From Xanthomonas translucens pv. translucens DSM 18974 (GTDB lineage: Bacteria; Pseudomonadota; Gammaproteobacteria; Xanthomonadales; Xanthomonadaceae), in the NCBI RefSeq assembly GCF_000331775.1, contig NZ_CAPJ01000071.1, forward strand, positions 1 through 10,494: a stretch of DNA of 10,494 bases. The letters run 5' to 3'. This document shows, piece by piece, positions 1 through 7,720 of the stretch (position 1 is the first letter of the stretch; each line of letters starts with the position of its first letter). Below the pieces are notes generated by a model, which did no database searches, was not told the origin of the DNA, and saw only the letters and a program-made list of their open reading frames with translations. The position numbers and the translations under genes were made by a program.

Positions 1-12
1 GTCGTCTTTCAT
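1..12 (-). CDS. Start of a further polysaccharide-operon gene (partial, runs off left edge)
   Basis: Only the first four codons (Met-Lys-Asp-Asp) lie in the window. The ATG at 12-10 overlaps the TGA of the wzy-like gene by 4 nt (ATGA), the same junction used several times in this operon, so a translationally coupled ninth gene is likely. Nothing can be said about its function. A glycosyltransferase would fit, because the window holds only one, but that is a guess from context. Confidence 0.55.
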
Positions 13-1196
13 GGCAAGGCACTTCTCGGAGAAAAAGGTGGCAACGGCGCCTGCCCCGCCCTGCCGGGCGCGGCCGCCAGCGCCGCGTGGCGGTTCGGCA
101 GCAGCGCGCTGCAGGCGTGCAGGAGCAGGCACAGCGCGATGAAGCCGGCGTTGGTCCAGGTGAAGGCCTGTGGCGCGAACGGCGACATCAGGCAGGCGTA
201 GGCGATGCGCAGGAACACCAGCAGGTTGAACAGCGACACCGTGCTGCCGAGCAGGCGCACGCTCCACAGCAGCGCCGCGTACAGCGCCAGCATCGCGGCC
301 AGCGCGGCGCCGGCGCCGCCGGCCAGCAGGAACGGGAAGAACTCGGTACCGACGTTGATGTTCGGCGCATCCAGCGGAATGCCGGTGCCGGCGGTGGCGA
401 TCGAGCCGCTCAGCGGCACCAGCTGGTTGACCAGGAAACTGGCGTTGACGTAGTCCTTGGCCAGCATCGCGCCGAAGTTGTACGGGCCGGCGCCGATATA
501 CAGCAGCAGCCACTTGATGCCTTGCGGCGCGGCGCGGTACAGCGCGCCGAACGGCAGCGTCACCGAATCCAGCGAGCCCGAGCGCAGCGTGCCCAGCAGC
601 GAGAACGCCGCGCCGCCGGCGATCAGCAACGCCACGATGGCCTTCCACGGCAACGGCCGCGCCGGATCGCGTCGCAACAGCAGGAGCAGCGCGAAGCTGA
701 ACAAGCCGGCGAAAATGCGGTTGCGGTCGATCACCAACACCGGGAACACGAAGCCGGCCAGGATCATCGCGTTGCGCAGCGCCTTGTCGCGCACGCACAG
801 CAGCGCGATCGGCGGCAGGATCCAGCACATGTTGGACAGGTGGCGCACGTGCGCATGCAGCGGGGTCAGGTCGGCATACGCGGAAGGATTGGTGAACAGC
901 GGGATCGGGAACAGCGCCAGGTCCAGCACGCAGAACACGCCGACCAGCGCAGCCAGGCACTGCGCGACGAAGGCCTCGCGGGTGCCGGCATAGCGGCGCG
1001 CGCGAAACGCGGCCAGCGACGGCAGGCGGATGCCGTGCAGCGCATCCAGCACCAGTGTCGTGGCGGCCGCCGCGGCCAGCAAGGCGATGCCGGCGGCATA
1101 GCCGGGCGGCAGATCGAACGTGAGCAGGGTCAGCGCGCAACTGAACAGCAGCGGCAGGCCGAAATAGCTCGACGGCAAGCGCAACAAACGTTTCAT
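9..1196 (-). CDS. wzy: Wzy-like O-antigen / repeat-unit polymerase, integral membrane
   Basis: A 395-residue, very hydrophobic protein with about ten predicted membrane segments by eye (for example near 12-28, 34-50, 76-100, 123-135, 142-157, 160-175, 186-202, 284-312, 318-338 and 348-366). A polar stretch at about 203-283 looks like the large periplasmic loop typical of Wzy proteins, which join lipid-linked repeat units on the periplasmic face of the inner membrane. A charged IDRNR motif (156-160) sits between helices, where O-antigen polymerases often carry Arg residues. Wzy sequences diverge widely, so the call rests on topology, length and position after wzx and a glycosyltransferase rather than on a signature. 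The ATG overlaps the upstream stop by 4 nt. The C-terminal ~25 residues are Pro/Ala-rich and probably disordered. Other polytopic polysaccharide proteins, such as a ligase, are not excluded. Confidence 0.65.
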   Translation of the reverse strand: MKRLLRLPSSYFGLPLLFSCALTLLTFDLPPGYAAGIALLAAAAATTLVLDALHGIRLPSLAAFRARRYAGTREAFVAQCLAALVGVFCVLDLALFPIPLFTNPSAYADLTPLHAHVRHLSNMCWILPPIALLCVRDKALRNAMILAGFVFPVLVIDRNRIFAGLFSFALLLLLRRDPARPLPWKAIVALLIAGGAAFSLLGTLRSGSLDSVTLPFGALYRAAPQGIKWLLLYIGAGPYNFGAMLAKDYVNASFLVNQLVPLSGSIATAGTGIPLDAPNINVGTEFFPFLLAGGAGAALAAMLALYAALLWSVRLLGSTVSLFNLLVFLRIAYACLMSPFAPQAFTWTNAGFIALCLLLHACSALLPNRHAALAAAPGRAGQAPLPPFSPRSALP

Positions 1197-2134
1197 GCGC
1201 GCTCCGCCAGAGGCGCCGCTGCGCCCGGCCGCAGGCGTGCCAGCAACGACAGCCAGGCATGCGCCAGCAGGTGCCCGCCCAGCGCCGCCGGCTGGCGCCG
1301 CAGGAACGCGATCTTGGCCGCGATGTAATGCGCCTGCGCATGCAGCAGCGTGCGGCATGGAGCATCGAACAGCGCGGCGCGGCGCAGCGCCACCTGCCGC
1401 GACTCGGTCAGATTGGCCAGGCGGCTGGGCAGGTGCCGGGTGCGGCTGGCGTTGGCGCCGTGCAGCCGGTAGGCGCAGACGCCGACATCGATGAAGCCCA
1501 GCGCGTCGCGCGCGACCAGGCGCAGGAAGAAATCCCAGTCCTCGATATGCAGCTCTTCGTCCCAGGCCACGCGCGCCTGCAGCGCGCTGCGCCGCACCAG
1601 GGCCACCGCCCCGCTCACCGCCCAGTGCCGGATCACCGCGCGGCGGATGCCGGCGTCGCTCAGGTACAGGCGTTTGTCCACGCCGTGCAGGTCGCGCATG
1701 CTGCTCTGGTGCAGCAGGCGCCCGTCCGCATCGACCACAACCGCATCGCCGATCACCGCGGTCTTGCCCGGCGATGCGCGCAGATAGGCGACCTGCGCGG
1801 CCAGACCGCCCGGCAGCAGATAGTCGTCGCTGGCGCCCAGGCGCAGGAACTCGCCGCTGGCCATCGCCACCAGATGGTTCAGCGTGGCGGCGATGCCGCG
1901 GTTCTCGCGTGGCCAGAACCGCACCGGGATGCGCTGTCCGTGCAGCGCGATCCACTCGGCGATGCGCGCGGCGGTGGCGTCGCTGGAGCCGTCGTCGACG
2001 ATCACCAGTTCCTTGTTCGGGTACGGATCTTCCAGCACGCTGTCCAGGCAGCGCTGCACGAAGCATTCGTGGTTGTACGCCGGCACCAGCACCGACACCA
2101 GCGGCGCATCGTGATGCAGTCCAGGCTCGTCCAT
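1193..2134 (-). CDS. Family 2 (GT-A) glycosyltransferase
   Basis: A 313-residue cytosolic glycosyltransferase expected to add one sugar to the lipid-linked repeat unit. The GT2 pattern is clear: the N-terminal strand VSVLVPAYN (13-21), the nucleotide-binding DDGSSD (47-52), a DXD-type metal-binding site in ASDD (101-104), and the acceptor-side motif HIEDWDFFLRL (196-206) with the candidate catalytic Glu198-Asp199. Residues 230-313 form a mostly helical tail. The ATG shares one base with the wzx stop (TGATG), and a GGGAGG ribosome-binding site lies 9 nt upstream inside wzx. Donor and linkage cannot be read from sequence. It is the only glycosyltransferase in the window, so others must lie to the left or elsewhere. 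Confidence 0.88.
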   Translation of the reverse strand: MDEPGLHHDAPLVSVLVPAYNHECFVQRCLDSVLEDPYPNKELVIVDDGSSDATAARIAEWIALHGQRIPVRFWPRENRGIAATLNHLVAMASGEFLRLGASDDYLLPGGLAAQVAYLRASPGKTAVIGDAVVVDADGRLLHQSSMRDLHGVDKRLYLSDAGIRRAVIRHWAVSGAVALVRRSALQARVAWDEELHIEDWDFFLRLVARDALGFIDVGVCAYRLHGANASRTRHLPSRLANLTESRQVALRRAALFDAPCRTLLHAQAHYIAAKIAFLRRQPAALGGHLLAHAWLSLLARLRPGAAAPLAERA

Positions 2135-3387
2135 CAGCGCAAGCCTCCCAGATAGCGCCGCACCACCACGACGTTGAACGCCAGGTACAGCGCATAGTTG
2201 ACCGCGAAGGCGTATGCCGCCCCGATCAGGCCCATGCGCGTGGTGAACAGATAGACCAGCCCCAGATAGCTGGCGGCGAATACGCATTCGGACACCACGA
2301 ACAGCCGCGTCATCGCCTTGGCCAGCATCAGGTACGAAAGGACGAACGCGGCGATCTTGATCACGTCGCCGACCAGCTGCGGTGCGTACAGCGGTGCGGC
2401 GGCGGCGAAGTCGGCGGCGAACAGCAAGCGCGTGAGCCAGTCGCGGCACAGGTAGATCGCTGTGGCCAAGGCGATCACCGCCGGCAACACGTAGCGGTAG
2501 GCGGTGCGCAATTCCAGCAACAGCCCGGCGCGATCGCGCAGCGCCGCCAGCTTGGGCAGGTAATAGACGTTGATCGCGGTGGTGAAGAACAGCAGATAGG
2601 CCTCGGACACCTTGCTCACCGCCTGCCAGTAACCCACCTGCTGCCAGCCGAAGGTCGCGGCCAGATAGTCGCGCACGCCGATGTTGACCAGCAGCGGCAG
2701 CAGCGCCGAGGTCAGCGTCATCACGGAGAACGCGGCCAGGCGCCGGGTCATTTCCGCATCGAAGCGGATGCGCAGCATGTCGCGGCGGAAATACGGGCTG
2801 CGCCGCAGCGCCGGCAGGCCGGCGCACAGCCACAGCACCTGCCCGGCGACCAGCGCCAGCAGCGCGCCGTACAGCTGCAGCCAGCGCGACAGCCACAGCA
2901 CCACCAGCACGCTGAGCACCGAGCCGGCGACCTGGATGAAGGCCAGCCGGCGCACGTCCATGAAACCGTTGACCACGGCCAGGATGTAGTTGACCAGGGC
3001 GATGCCGAGCTGGGCCACGGCCAGCACGCAGATCAGGCTCTGGTAGTGCGGATCGCCGAGCAGGCGCTGCGCGATCTGGCGGCTGAACAGCAGCGCGACC
3101 ACGCCCATCACGCAGGCCGCGCAGCACGCATAGCCCAACGCCGCACCGAGCAGTCGCGCCAGTTTCTGCGCATCGTCGCGGTACTCGGCCACATACTTCA
3201 CGATGCCCGCGCCGATGCCGCCGCCGGCCAGCACCGCCAACAGCGACATCAGGCTGGTGAACTGGCCGAGCCGGGCCACGCCGGCCGGTCCGGCATACAC
3301 CGCGACCAGCTTGAGCACCAGCAACGCAGCCAGCAGCTTGGCCGCGGTGGCCACGCCGCTGTACAGGCCGCTGCGCAGCACGTTCAT
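2134..3387 (-). CDS. wzx: Wzx flippase, WzxE-like (MOP superfamily)
   Basis: A 417-residue polytopic protein with about twelve hydrophobic segments, the size and layout of Wzx polysaccharide flippases. These move undecaprenyl-diphosphate-linked repeat units from the cytoplasmic to the periplasmic face. The N-terminal third resembles WzxE of enterobacterial common antigen: a first helix ending in [18 protein letters not shown] (26-43), followed by [16 protein letters not shown] (54-69). WzxE handles a unit containing the 4-amino sugar Fuc4NAc; here the neighbouring genes point to a 3-amino-3,6-dideoxyhexose, so the substrate should be related but different (inference). The ATG overlaps the aminotransferase stop by 4 nt (ATGA), and the end shares a base with the glycosyltransferase start, so translation is probably coupled on both sides. 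Confidence 0.88.
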   Translation of the reverse strand: MNVLRSGLYSGVATAAKLLAALLVLKLVAVYAGPAGVARLGQFTSLMSLLAVLAGGGIGAGIVKYVAEYRDDAQKLARLLGAALGYACCAACVMGVVALLFSRQIAQRLLGDPHYQSLICVLAVAQLGIALVNYILAVVNGFMDVRRLAFIQVAGSVLSVLVVLWLSRWLQLYGALLALVAGQVLWLCAGLPALRRSPYFRRDMLRIRFDAEMTRRLAAFSVMTLTSALLPLLVNIGVRDYLAATFGWQQVGYWQAVSKVSEAYLLFFTTAINVYYLPKLAALRDRAGLLLELRTAYRYVLPAVIALATAIYLCRDWLTRLLFAADFAAAAPLYAPQLVGDVIKIAAFVLSYLMLAKAMTRLFVVSECVFAASYLGLVYLFTTRMGLIGAAYAFAVNYALYLAFNVVVVRRYLGGLR

Positions 3388-4499
3388 GCCGTGGTGGCCC
3401 CGAACGCCAGGCAGGCGTCGATCACCCGCTGCACCGCGGCCGCCTCCAGGGTCGGCCCGATCGGCAGGCTCAGCACCTCCCGGTGCAGTTGCTCGCACAG
3501 CGGCAGGCTGCGTCCGCTCAGTGCGGCATAGGCCGGCTGCCGGTGCGGTGCGACCGGATAGTGCACCAGGCAATGGATGCCGCTGGCCAGCAGATGGCGC
3601 TGCAGCGCGTCGCGCCGGGCGCAGCGCAGCACGAACAGATGCCAGGCGTGGGCCGCCTCGTCGGCCACCTGCGGCAACTGCAGCTGCGGATGCACGATGC
3701 CGGTACGGTAGCGCCGCGCCACATCGCGGCGCAGGGCGATGTCGGCATCCAGGTGGTTCAGCTTGACCCGTAGCAGCGCCGCCTGCATTTCGTCCAGGCG
3801 CGAGTTCACGCCCTGCACCAGGTGCCGGTACTTGATGTCCGACCCGTAGTTGCGCAGCATCCGGATCTGCGCGGCCAGCGCGGCATCGTCGGTGGTCACC
3901 GCGCCGCCGTCGCCGAGCGCGCCCAGGTTCTTGCCGGGGAAGAAACTGAAACCGGCGGCGTCGCCGAAACTGCCGGCGTGGCGCCCGTGCCGGCGCGCGC
4001 CGTGCGCCTGCGCCGCGTCCTCGATCAGCAGCAGGCGATGCTGCCGCGCCAGGGTTCGCAGCGCAGCCATGTCCGCCAGCTGGCCGTACAGGTGCACCGC
4101 CATGATCGCCCGCGTGCGCGGGCCGATCGCGCGCTCCACGCTGGCCGGATCCAGGTTGAAGCTGAGCGGGTCCGGCTCCACCGGCACCGGCAGCAGCCGG
4201 TTCTCGCTGATCGCCAGGAAGCTGGCGATGAAGGTGTTACCCGGCACGATCACCTCGTCGCCGTCGCGCAGCCGGCCCAGTTCGCGGTAGCCACGCAGGA
4301 TCAGGGTCAGCGCGTCCATGCCGTTGCCCACGCCGATCGCATGTTCGGTGCCGCAATAGCCGGCGAACGCGCGCTCGAACGCGTCCAGCTCCTCGCCCAG
4401 CACGTACCAGCCCGAGTCGATGACCCGTGCCGCCGCGGCCTTCAGTTCGTCGGCATAGCGCGCGTTGAGCGCGCGCAGGTCCAGGAACGGCACGCTCAT
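3384..4499 (-). CDS. fdtB: FdtB/QdtB-type dTDP-sugar 3-aminotransferase (DegT/DnrJ/EryC1 family, PLP)
   Basis: A 371-residue fold-type I PLP enzyme of the DegT/DnrJ/EryC1 family. It should transfer an amino group, usually from glutamate, to the 3-keto-6-deoxyhexose made by the FdtA-type isomerase, giving dTDP-3-amino-3,6-dideoxy-hexose. Visible family marks are FLDL (5-8), GVGNGMDAL (56-64), [11 protein letters not shown] (80-90), the cofactor-ring DAAQAHGA (161-168), the Schiff-base Lys190 in [14 protein letters not shown] (186-199), and [12 protein letters not shown] in the C-terminal part. An in-frame upstream extension exists, but the ATG at 4499 is preferred: it overlaps the upstream stop by 4 nt (ATGA) and gives the normal family N-terminus. 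Sequence alone does not separate FdtB (galacto) from QdtB (gluco) specificity; the adjacent isomerase, not this enzyme, is what decides the C4 configuration. Confidence 0.9.
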   Translation of the reverse strand: MSVPFLDLRALNARYADELKAAAARVIDSGWYVLGEELDAFERAFAGYCGTEHAIGVGNGMDALTLILRGYRELGRLRDGDEVIVPGNTFIASFLAISENRLLPVPVEPDPLSFNLDPASVERAIGPRTRAIMAVHLYGQLADMAALRTLARQHRLLLIEDAAQAHGARRHGRHAGSFGDAAGFSFFPGKNLGALGDGGAVTTDDAALAAQIRMLRNYGSDIKYRHLVQGVNSRLDEMQAALLRVKLNHLDADIALRRDVARRYRTGIVHPQLQLPQVADEAAHAWHLFVLRCARRDALQRHLLASGIHCLVHYPVAPHRQPAYAALSGRSLPLCEQLHREVLSLPIGPTLEAAAVQRVIDACLAFGATTA

Positions 4500-5431
4500 C
4501 GCAGGTCCCAGGCGTAGAAATCGTGGACCACGCCGCGTGCGCCGAAACGCTCCTTCTGCGTGACCAGGCCGTCGTTGAGTACCTGGCCCTGCTGCTCGGT
4601 GGAAATGCCGAGGCTGAAATAGTCGCGCTGCGCGTAGCGGTGTTCGATCAGCTCGGCCAGCAGCAGGCTCAGCGCGTCCACGCGCCGGCCCTGCTCGGAG
4701 CAGGCCAGGTACTGGGTGTGCACCACGCGGCCGAAGTCGTACAGCAGCGTACCGGCCAGCAGCGTCTGGCCGTCGCGCACTTCGTACAGCAGCAACTGTT
4801 CCGGGAAGCGCCCGCACAACAGGCGCAGTTCCTGCAGGCTGTGGGTGGGCGTAGCGCCGTGACGCTGCAGTACCTCGCTCAACAGCGCATGCAACGGGGC
4901 CGGGTCGTCACTGCGCTGCACGCGCAGGCCGGCCTTGCGCGCCTTGCCGATCGAGCGCCGCCGTTCGGCGGCGAAGCGCAGCGGCTCGCGCAAGGCGATC
5001 GCCGAGGACAGGTCGCGGCGTTGCAGCCGCGCACCGAGCCGATGCAGGGCGTAGAGATCCTCTTCCGCCGGCGACGTATGGAACAGCTGCGGCACTGCCT
5101 TGTACAGCAGTTCGTGCACGCCGCGCGCGCGGTAATGCGCGGCGATCTGCTCGAACACGTCCAGCGTCGCCGCCGCGCGTAGCCCATGCGCGGACAGCAG
5201 CCCGGCATAGCTCAGCCCGGCATGGCTGACCACGCGCGCGCCTTCGATATTGGCAGGGAACACCGCCAGCAGCGCACCGCCGCGTTCGACCAGCAGCGAG
5301 GCATCGACGAAGCGCTCGGCGTGATAGTCCATGTAGCCGCGCCGGTGCAGCAGGTTGCCGTTGCGGGATTCGGCGATCAACGCGTCCCAGGCCGGTGCAT
5401 CCTCGGCGCGATAGGGCCTAACCGAATACAT
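4496..5431 (-). CDS. FemAB-like GNAT-fold protein of polysaccharide loci
   Basis: A 311-residue protein with no signal peptide or membrane segment, expected in the cytoplasm. It shows the pattern of FemAB-like, tandem-GNAT proteins found in polysaccharide operons: [14 protein letters not shown] (67-80), [19 protein letters not shown] (111-129), [13 protein letters not shown] (157-169), the PTHSLQEL segment (195-202), and a C-terminal [18 protein letters not shown] stretch (272-289) followed by QKERFGARG (292-300). By family, such proteins transfer acyl or aminoacyl groups; an amidation or acylation of the amino sugar in the repeat unit is plausible but unproven. The ATG lies 14 nt inside the preceding gene and has a strong GAGGGGAG ribosome-binding site 5 nt upstream (5437-5444), so it can initiate well on its own. 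Confidence 0.75.
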   Translation of the reverse strand: MYSVRPYRAEDAPAWDALIAESRNGNLLHRRGYMDYHAERFVDASLLVERGGALLAVFPANIEGARVVSHAGLSYAGLLSAHGLRAAATLDVFEQIAAHYRARGVHELLYKAVPQLFHTSPAEEDLYALHRLGARLQRRDLSSAIALREPLRFAAERRRSIGKARKAGLRVQRSDDPAPLHALLSEVLQRHGATPTHSLQELRLLCGRFPEQLLLYEVRDGQTLLAGTLLYDFGRVVHTQYLACSEQGRRVDALSLLLAELIEHRYAQRDYFSLGISTEQQGQVLNDGLVTQKERFGARGVVHDFYAWDLR

Positions 5432-6377
5432 GGCCGCTCCCCTCGCCTGCGCCCTGCGCCAGCGGCGCCACCGCCACGCCGAAGCCGTCGCGGCCCATGT
5501 CGTTGCCGTTGTAGAACATCAGCACGCGGTCGCGGTGCCGGATCAGTGCCGGATAGCACAGCGTGCGCGCGTCCCAGCCGCCAGGCGAAAGCGCCAGGCC
5601 GAAGGCGGCGTCGCAACGCTGCCAGTGGCGGCCGTCGGCGCTGCGCGCCACGCCGGGGAAATACGCCCCATCGACATTGCCGCGGGTGAAGTACATCAGG
5701 TAGCCACCTTCGTGGCGGTACACGCGCGGGCGGCCGATGCGGTATTCGCTGCCCTGCGGCTGCAGGCACAGCGTGTCCTGGCGCGGGATCGCCTGCAGGT
5801 CGTCGGTCTCGGCGTAGCGGATGTGGTAGCGCGGGAACGGCGTGCCGTCGATGTGCTCCCAGTCGTCGCCGACCGCGTACCACAGCCGCCAGCGGCCGTC
5901 CTCGTAGCGTGCCGAATGCACCGCGGCGATGGTGCTGCGCCCGGGCGCGCGGTCCAGCAGCGGCGTGTCCTGGCGACGCTGGAACGATTCGCCGCCGTCG
6001 TTGGACACCGCCAGTCCGGTGAAGGCCAGGAACTTGGCCTTGGCCACGCACTGGAAGCCGACATAAAACATGTACAGCCCATCCGGCGCGGCGACTACGT
6101 CGCCGAGGATCATGCCGTTGTCGTCGAAGCAGCCGTCGCGACCGATGTCCAGCACCGGCGTGGCGCTGACCCGCACCACCCGGGTCGGATCGTCGCCGCG
6201 CACGTCGACGTAGCCGATGCGGCTGATCCCGGCGTCGTCGCGGAAGCCGGCATAGACGCGGATCAGTTCGGCATCCAGGCGGTGCGGCGTCGGCGTCAAC
6301 GCCGAATGCCGCATCCAGCCGCCGACGCCGTCGCGTGCGGTGGCGAACGCCAGGCCGCGTTTGCTCCAATCGAACAT
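5418..6377 (-). CDS. Five-bladed beta-propeller protein, GH43/GINT1_N-like, in a polysaccharide operon
   Basis: A 319-residue protein without a signal peptide, so probably cytoplasmic. Blade-like repeats recur: LYMFYVG (101-107), SNDGGESFQ (125-133), RWRLWYAVG (162-170), GGYLMYFTRG (224-233), SADGRHWQR (246-254) and VLMFYNGND (285-293). Conserved blocks FDDNGM (84-89), EYRIGRPRVY (211-220), GWDARTLCYPAL (267-278) and YNGNDMGRDGFG (289-300) match a group of propeller proteins from bacterial glycan loci, related to the GH43/GH32 arabinanase-levansucrase clan and to the N-terminal domain of GINT1. Acidic residues such as Asp85, Asp86 and Glu211 could line an active site. Whether it hydrolyses, transfers or only binds sugar is unknown. 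It starts 4 nt after the acyltransferase stop, has no clear ribosome-binding site, and is probably translationally coupled. Confidence 0.7.
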   Translation of the reverse strand: MFDWSKRGLAFATARDGVGGWMRHSALTPTPHRLDAELIRVYAGFRDDAGISRIGYVDVRGDDPTRVVRVSATPVLDIGRDGCFDDNGMILGDVVAAPDGLYMFYVGFQCVAKAKFLAFTGLAVSNDGGESFQRRQDTPLLDRAPGRSTIAAVHSARYEDGRWRLWYAVGDDWEHIDGTPFPRYHIRYAETDDLQAIPRQDTLCLQPQGSEYRIGRPRVYRHEGGYLMYFTRGNVDGAYFPGVARSADGRHWQRCDAAFGLALSPGGWDARTLCYPALIRHRDRVLMFYNGNDMGRDGFGVAVAPLAQGAGEGSGHVFG

Positions 6378-6381
6378 GGCG

Positions 6382-7047
6382 TCAGAGCGTCACGTCGAAG
6401 CTGGACTTGCCGGCTACCGCGCGCGCCGGCGCGCCGACGTAGACCCGGCCCGGCTCGGTGTCGCGGGTGACCAGCGCGCCGGCGCCGATCACGTTGTCCG
6501 CGGCGACCTTGATCCCGTCGCTGAAGGTGGCATTGACCCCGATGAAGCTGCTCTGACCGATCTCGCAATAGCCGGAAATCACCGCATGCGACGCCACGAA
6601 CACGTGGTCGTGGATCACCGTGCGGTGGCCGATGTGGTTGCCGCTCCACAGGATGCAGTTGTCGCCGATGCGGGTGAACGGCTGCACCACATTGCCTTCG
6701 AACACGAAGCAGTTCTCGCCCAGCTGCGCATTGCGCCAGACGAAGGCGCGCGAACTGACGTAGCTGGCCAGGCGATAGCCGCGGCGCTTGGCGTCGAGGA
6801 AGAACCGCGTGCGCAAGCGGTTGAGGCCGCTGGCCGGAATCGCCACGAACGCTTCGACCTCGCCTGGCGGGTACAGCCGCTCCAGGTCTTCGTACGCCAC
6901 CACCGGCCGTTCGGCCAGCGTCGGCGCGGCGATGTAGGCGCGCTCGGCGCTGAAGGCCAGCACATCATAGTCGCTGTCGTGGCTGAAGTACTCGCAGGCG
7001 ATCTGCGCCAGTTCGCCCGCACCGATGATGACCAGCGGTTTCGCCAT
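6382..7047 (-). CDS. PglD/NeuD-like sugar acyltransferase (left-handed beta-helix)
   Basis: A 221-residue cytosolic protein with two parts. An N-terminal Rossmann-like domain begins VIIGAGELA (6-14), the nucleotide-sugar-binding region of PglD/NeuD-type enzymes. A left-handed beta-helix of hexapeptide repeats runs from about residue 96 to 212 and ends in AGALVTRD (189-196) and YVGAPARAV (203-211), where acetyl-CoA normally binds. GNHIGH (136-141) offers His138 and His141 as candidates for the catalytic base. In the family these enzymes acetylate an amino or hydroxyl group of a nucleotide sugar; here the dTDP-3-amino-6-deoxyhexose made by the FdtA/FdtB pair is the natural candidate (inference). 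The ATG lies 4 nt after the fdtA stop with an AGGAGG ribosome-binding site at 7057-7062, inside the end of fdtA. Confidence 0.85.
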   Translation of the reverse strand: MAKPLVIIGAGELAQIACEYFSHDSDYDVLAFSAERAYIAAPTLAERPVVAYEDLERLYPPGEVEAFVAIPASGLNRLRTRFFLDAKRRGYRLASYVSSRAFVWRNAQLGENCFVFEGNVVQPFTRIGDNCILWSGNHIGHRTVIHDHVFVASHAVISGYCEIGQSSFIGVNATFSDGIKVAADNVIGAGALVTRDTEPGRVYVGAPARAVAGKSSFDVTL

Positions 7048-7051
7048 GGCC

Positions 7052-7468
7052 CTACGCCTCCTGCCTGCGTTCGCCTGCGGCTTCGCGCAGGAACTCGTCG
7101 TAGTCGAGGATGTAGTCGGACGGATCGTAGGCCTGGTCGGCCAGCACCATCAGCACGCAGTCGGCGCTGAAGTCGTACAGATCGCGCCACACCATGCTGC
7201 CGAGCAGCAGGCCCTGGCAGGGATCGTCCAGCACCACCTGCACCGGTCCGCTGCCGTCGTCGAGCAGGAACGACACCGAGCCATGCAGGGCCACCGCCAA
7301 CTGGTTGAGATGGCGGTGCGCGTGCTGCCCGCGGTGCACGCCATGCTTGGTGGCGAACAGGTAGTACACGCGCCGGATGTCGAAGGGCACGTCGCGTTGC
7401 TGTTCCAGAGCCACCAGCAGACCGCGCTCGTCGCCGTGCGTGCGCAACTGGATTCGTTCGATTGCCAT
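7052..7468 (-). CDS. fdtA: FdtA/QdtA-type dTDP-4-keto-6-deoxyhexose 3,4-ketoisomerase (cupin)
   Basis: A 138-residue single-domain cupin and first gene of the operon in this window. FdtA-family enzymes convert dTDP-4-keto-6-deoxy-D-glucose (from RmlB) to the 3-keto isomer that the aminotransferase then uses. The family signature HRGQHAHRHLNQLAVALHG spans 45-63, with His49 and His51 the pair implicated in catalysis; VYYLFAT (34-40) precedes it and DDPCQGLLL (81-89) follows. Length matches stand-alone FdtA/QdtA, unlike Xanthomonas WxcM, where an acyltransferase is fused N-terminally. An in-frame extension reaches further upstream, but the ATG at 7468 gives the standard MAIERIQL start. No good ribosome-binding site precedes it; instead two small palindromes end 6 nt before the start. 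Whether the product is the FdtA (galacto) or QdtA (gluco) isomer cannot be told. Confidence 0.9.
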   Translation of the reverse strand: MAIERIQLRTHGDERGLLVALEQQRDVPFDIRRVYYLFATKHGVHRGQHAHRHLNQLAVALHGSVSFLLDDGSGPVQVVLDDPCQGLLLGSMVWRDLYDFSADCVLMVLADQAYDPSDYILDYDEFLREAAGERRQEA

Positions 7469-7474
7469 GAGTGT

Positions 7475-7499
7475 GTCCGACACGGACTCCGACGCGGAG
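7475..7499. repeat. Two abutting hyphenated palindromes in the fdtA leader
   Basis: GTCCG-ACA-CGGAC (7475-7487) is followed, sharing one base, by CTCCG-ACG-CGGAG (7487-7499). Read as direct repeats they are TCCGACACGGA and TCCGACGCGGA, 12 bp apart with one mismatch. They end 6 nt before the fdtA start codon. They could be a tandem operator or two small RNA hairpins that mask translation initiation; the sequence does not decide which. Confidence 0.45.
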
Positions 7500-7528
7500 G
7501 TACCAGGCTGAGTGCCACCGGCCTGCGG

Positions 7529-7591
7529 AAAGGTTGCGCCCTGCCACAGCCGGGCCGATGCGAACGCCGCCGCCACGCCGACGCAACCTTT
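7529..7591. repeat. Perfect 10-bp inverted repeat with 43-nt loop
   Basis: AAAGGTTGCG at 7529-7538 is the exact reverse complement of CGCAACCTTT at 7582-7591. The arms sit in the middle of the divergent region, 61 bp from fdtA at one end and about 130 bp from the b561 gene at the other. Possible roles are a pair of binding half-sites, a stem in a leader RNA, or an attenuator; the right arm ends in a short TTTT on the plus strand, but the loop is long for an ordinary terminator. Confidence 0.45.
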
Positions 7592-7720
7592 TGCCGCGCG
7601 TCAGGCACCCATCTGCGACCACCACTGCGCCAGCGGCTGCGCTGCCCTCGGGTGGCACAGCGCGACGCCACGCACGGCAACGCGCATTCCATCGACACGA
7701 CCTGGACAGGGCACTCCACC

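Larger units (their letters stand above)
7469..7720. promoter_or_regulatory. Divergent intergenic region between the polysaccharide operon and the cytochrome operon
   Basis: These 252 bp separate the start codons of fdtA (minus) and the cytochrome b561 gene (plus), so both transcription units, if they begin here, must have promoters within or near it. No convincing -35/-10 pair was found on either strand; the region is too GC-rich for a confident call. It does hold two abutting palindromes next to fdtA and a 10-bp inverted repeat, listed separately. No conserved small ORF or RNA gene was recognised. Confidence 0.5.

Noticed and set aside
1774..3531. Long plus-strand open frame (585 codons) antisense to the glycosyltransferase and wzx, plus similar frames at 87-1328, 1259-2155 and 3822-4517
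   Set aside because: Their translations are low-complexity, rich in Arg, Gln, His and Ala, the usual product of reading the complement of GC-rich genes. The minus-strand frames show clear families and tight operon spacing.
3384..4817. Longer form of the aminotransferase starting at 4817
   Set aside because: The extra 106 residues are Arg/Ala/Pro-rich, overlap the FemAB-like gene and match nothing; the ATG at 4499 gives the family N-terminus and an ATGA overlap.
7469..7576. N-terminal extension of the FdtA-type isomerase
   Set aside because: FdtA proteins begin close to the MAIERIQL Met; the 36 extra residues are low-complexity and cross the palindromes.
7653..7670. TGGCAC resembling the -24 element of a sigma-54 promoter
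   Set aside because: The required GC at the -12 position is not at the right spacing (CG is found instead).
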